DNA from: Gammaproteobacteria bacterium
Lineage (GTDB): Bacteria; Pseudomonadota; Gammaproteobacteria; Pseudomonadales; Pseudohongiellaceae
DNA: 7,607 nt
Reading direction: 5' to 3'
Assembly: GCA_016762995.1 (NCBI GenBank)
Contig: JAESUT010000068.1
Coordinates: 1 to 7,607, forward strand
Part shown: in pieces, positions 5,862 through 7,607 of the stretch
Layout of the letters: each line of letters begins with the position of its first letter
Numbering within the stretch: the first letter of the stretch is position 1
Program-made: the position numbers and the translations under genes
The notes under the pieces: model-generated
What the model saw: the letters and a program-made list of their open reading frames with translations, nothing else
Database searches by the model: none
What the model was told of the DNA's origin: nothing

Positions 5862-6404
5862 CTAATTCGCTTCGTCAGTGGTACCTAATACCAGAGATAC
5901 TGTGCAGTGATAGCTCGTATTCTCTGTGCCGAAACACCACAGCACGCTGTTACTGTTGCTATTAAAATAGACTGGCTTGTCACCCTCTGTATTGTGGCAA
6001 CCGCAGCGCGAGCAAACCGATTTTCCGCAGCAGTCGTTGTAAGACATTAGGTAGTCCTTGCCGTCAACTGGGTTGTGGCAGGTACCGACCCAAGTGATAG
6101 GCGAAGCCTCGGAGCCCGGAGGGCAGGAGGTGTAGGAGCCGCCACAGCAAGAGCAGAGTGTGCCGCTCATGGCGCAGTAACGCCAGTAGTCACAGCTGCG
6201 AGGATCGCCAACTTCTTCAAGGGAGGTCTGTGCAAACGACCGTGCTACTGGTAGTAACGGGAATGCAGCAGCGCCTGCCAGCATCATTCCTAGCCTGGAG
6301 AGAAAACTTCTACGCGATAATTTCCGCGCCAGTGCCAAACTCGACGTTCTCGCTCGATCGTCAATCCAGTAATAACCACGTTCAATGATTTTTTCTAGTT
6401 TCAT
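5862..6404 (-). CDS. aauA: amine dehydrogenase small (light) subunit, TTQ-bearing, aromatic amine dehydrogenase-like
   Basis: A 180-residue precursor of the catalytic subunit that oxidises primary amines to aldehyde plus ammonia in the periplasm. A long leader (1-58) carries a twin-arginine motif, SRRSFLSRLG at 30-39, with cleavage likely after SFA (56-58). The mature part has 14 cysteines (71, 77, 84, 86, 87, 94, 109, 125, 126, 131, 134, 136, 157, 167), enough for seven disulfides. The TTQ tryptophans are Trp105 (ITWVGTC) and Trp156 (LWCFG), exactly 51 residues apart as in known enzymes. Asp124 in NDCCG matches the catalytic base (Asp76 in methylamine dehydrogenase, Asp128 in aromatic amine dehydrogenase). 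CSCCGG, GTCHNP and CCGK-x-x-C point to the aromatic type. Ser80 replaces a second active-site Asp. The ATG overlaps the mauD stop (ATGA) with GGAG 8 nt upstream. The large subunit is not in the window. Confidence 0.95.
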   Translation of the reverse strand: MKLEKIIERGYYWIDDRARTSSLALARKLSRRSFLSRLGMMLAGAAAFPLLPVARSFAQTSLEEVGDPRSCDYWRYCAMSGTLCSCCGGSYTSCPPGSEASPITWVGTCHNPVDGKDYLMSYNDCCGKSVCSRCGCHNTEGDKPVYFNSNSNSVLWCFGTENTSYHCTVSLVLGTTDEAN

Positions 6405-7045
6405 GATGTGTGCTCCATCGCTGAAGGCTCAGCAGGTTCTTGCTCGTTCTGAATACTGCCAATATATTCCTGCACGGTTACAACGCCCGAGTCCATTGAC
6501 TCGATGAGGCTTTCCATGTGCTCTCTCGTGTTCACTAAACCCTTGCCCCTAAGTGTTCCATCCGCATCTATCAGTACGGCGAAAGGTAGCTTGCTTACCT
6601 CAAACGCCCTGCCTAAAGCTTCAGAAAGCACATAGGCATATTCATCAAGATCCAAGTCTTTTGCATAGCGTTGATGTTGTTCTAGCTCATCACCGTCACT
6701 GGCAAACAAAAGCTGCATGCGATGACTCTCTGAGCTAATTAGTGACTTAGCAGTTGGTACCAAAGATTTGCAAACAGGGCAGGTGGGAGAGATGAAGAGA
6801 ATAAAAGACGCTAAGCCGCTAGCGTCAGGGCCACCTACTGTCAGTGATTGATTGCGGATGCTTTTTAGCTCAATTTCTTCAGTAAGTTCGCCGACCTTTG
6901 GTCCGCTAGTAGGCATGAGCGCTCCAGCCGGAGCCACCCGTTCATGCAAAATTCCCACTTGGCGTGAGAGCGCCAAGACTAGAAGTGACAGCACCACAAC
7001 CAAAATCCATAACACGATATTAGAAGCTACTAAGGCTTCAAGCAT
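6401..7045 (-). CDS. mauD: MauD, thioredoxin-like disulfide factor for amine dehydrogenase maturation
   Basis: A 214-residue protein, counted from the ATG at 7045. One N-terminal membrane anchor (about 7-27, NIVLWILVVVLSLLVLAL) is followed by the MauD hallmark RQVGILHERVAPAGALM (28-44). A periplasmic thioredoxin-fold domain comes next, with the active-site pair CPVC at 89-92 and the cis-proline segment KLPFAV at 152-157 (Pro154). MauD is required for the disulfide-rich small subunit to fold and accumulate. An in-frame start at 7072 would add nine residues, but the 7045 ATG has GGAGAAG 5-8 nt upstream and begins directly with the conserved sequence. It overlaps the mauE stop by 8 nt, and its own stop overlaps the small-subunit start by 4 nt, so translation of all three is probably coupled. 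The acidic tail (about 200-214) is not part of the conserved fold. Confidence 0.94.
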   Translation of the reverse strand: MLEALVASNIVLWILVVVLSLLVLALSRQVGILHERVAPAGALMPTSGPKVGELTEEIELKSIRNQSLTVGGPDASGLASFILFISPTCPVCKSLVPTAKSLISSESHRMQLLFASDGDELEQHQRYAKDLDLDEYAYVLSEALGRAFEVSKLPFAVLIDADGTLRGKGLVNTREHMESLIESMDSGVVTVQEYIGSIQNEQEPAEPSAMEHTS

Positions 7046-7607
7046 TACTACTTCTCCAAGAATTAATTGCATTTCTATTGGTCAATAGCTGATTGAACGC
7101 TCCATATAACAATATTAATGCAATTACCGAGAACACCAACCCAAAAATATCGATGAGTTGCAGACTTCGGTCACTGACGGGAATTGTGCATACAATCGCC
7201 ATGGCAATTAGAAAACCATTTCGGTAAAGCAGTCCCAGCGAAATTTGCTGTGAGCCACTGTCCGCGTTTTTTGCATTGCCGCTTGTGAAGCTACAGCCGC
7301 AATCGATGTAGTTCCTGCCGCGCTTAAGGTTCACACCTATAGCCAAGGCGTAACTTGCCAATAGGCCAATACTAATAAAAGTGACGAGTTCGAATTCGAT
7401 AGCGAATAGGCCAAAGGTTAACCATCCAACGCTTAAGAGTAATTCGAGTGGAGGAATAATTTTTGTCACCAGGCCAGATAGATTTGCTGGAATGATTTCA
7501 TAAGCTTCGAAGCTCGCCCGAAAATGGGCGCGGTTGCCAAGCTTATGCACAGCAGCGATAAAGAATAGCAAAGCGAAACCGAGTGAAATAGTTTGTAACA
7601 GTAACGG
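7038..7607 (-). CDS. mauE: MauE, membrane protein for amine dehydrogenase maturation (5' end beyond window)
   Basis: The frame is open to the right edge, so the first residues are missing; 189 residues are visible. A TTG at 7569-7571 could be read as a start, but the upstream codons (PLLLQTISLGFA) continue the first membrane helix, so the gene almost certainly starts outside. Visible features are HKL at 21-23 followed by a basic stretch and FEAYEIIP, then about four hydrophobic segments, and a cysteine pair DCGCSF at 102-107 in the middle. This matches the MauE family (a DoxX/VKOR-like membrane fold), thought to handle electrons or thiols for MauD during small-subunit assembly. The stop (TGA 7038-7040) lies inside the start of mauD. 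By the known order B-E-D-A, the large-subunit gene should lie immediately to the right. Confidence 0.93.
   Translation of the reverse strand, partial: PLLLQTISLGFALLFFIAAVHKLGNRAHFRASFEAYEIIPANLSGLVTKIIPPLELLLSVGWLTFGLFAIEFELVTFISIGLLASYALAIGVNLKRGRNYIDCGCSFTSGNAKNADSGSQQISLGLLYRNGFLIAMAIVCTIPVSDRSLQLIDIFGLVFSVIALILLYGAFNQLLTNRNAINSWRSSNA
7052..7057 (-). promoter_or_regulatory. ribosome binding site that fixes the mauD start
   Basis: GGAGAA (complement of 7052-7057) lies inside the last codons of mauE, with GGAG 8 nt before the ATG at 7043-7045. This supports 7045 rather than the in-frame ATG at 7072, whose upstream sequence (CAATAGAA before it) has no comparable site. Confidence 0.65.

Overview
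The window looks like a piece of a mid-GC gammaproteobacterial chromosome. A marine, environmental lineage is my guess from the protein types (DUF885 lipoprotein, Tat-exported amine dehydrogenase, DUF2834, Rap1a/Tai-like protein), not something the bases prove. No rRNA, tRNA, insertion sequence, CRISPR array or replication origin was seen.

Layout. (1) 1-147, plus: tail of a small DUF2834-type membrane protein cut by the window edge. (2) 203-1682: a divergent pair, a glutathione S-transferase on minus and a YafY/DeoR-type HTH-WYL regulator on plus. They share a 136-bp intergenic region (812-947) that carries two palindromes. (3) 1758-2754, minus: a more AT-rich two-gene unit, with a secreted four-cysteine Rap1a/Tai-like protein followed by an unrecognised multi-pass membrane protein. 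(4) 2755-3042: no convincing gene. (5) 3043-7607, minus: a tight six-gene operon that runs off the right edge, in the order mauE (5' end missing), mauD, amine dehydrogenase small subunit (aauA/mauA), monohaem cytochrome c, secreted hypothetical protein, DUF885 lipoprotein metallopeptidase.

The operon is the main content. In the periplasm, a tryptophan tryptophylquinone (TTQ) amine dehydrogenase oxidises primary amines to aldehyde and ammonia and passes electrons to a small cytochrome. MauE and MauD are the membrane and thiol-disulfide factors needed to make the very cysteine-rich small subunit. The order E-D-A-cytochrome matches what I recall of the aromatic amine dehydrogenase (aau) cluster of Alcaligenes faecalis. 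The large subunit (aauB/mauB) would be expected just beyond the right edge, upstream of mauE.

The small subunit keeps both TTQ tryptophans and the catalytic aspartate, and has the 14-cysteine pattern of aromatic amine dehydrogenase. Its C-terminal part is more methylamine-dehydrogenase-like, and it has serine where both characterised enzymes have a second active-site aspartate (Asp32 in MADH, Asp84 in AADH). That substitution, plus the unexplained peptidase and small secreted protein at the end of the operon, are the points most worth following up.
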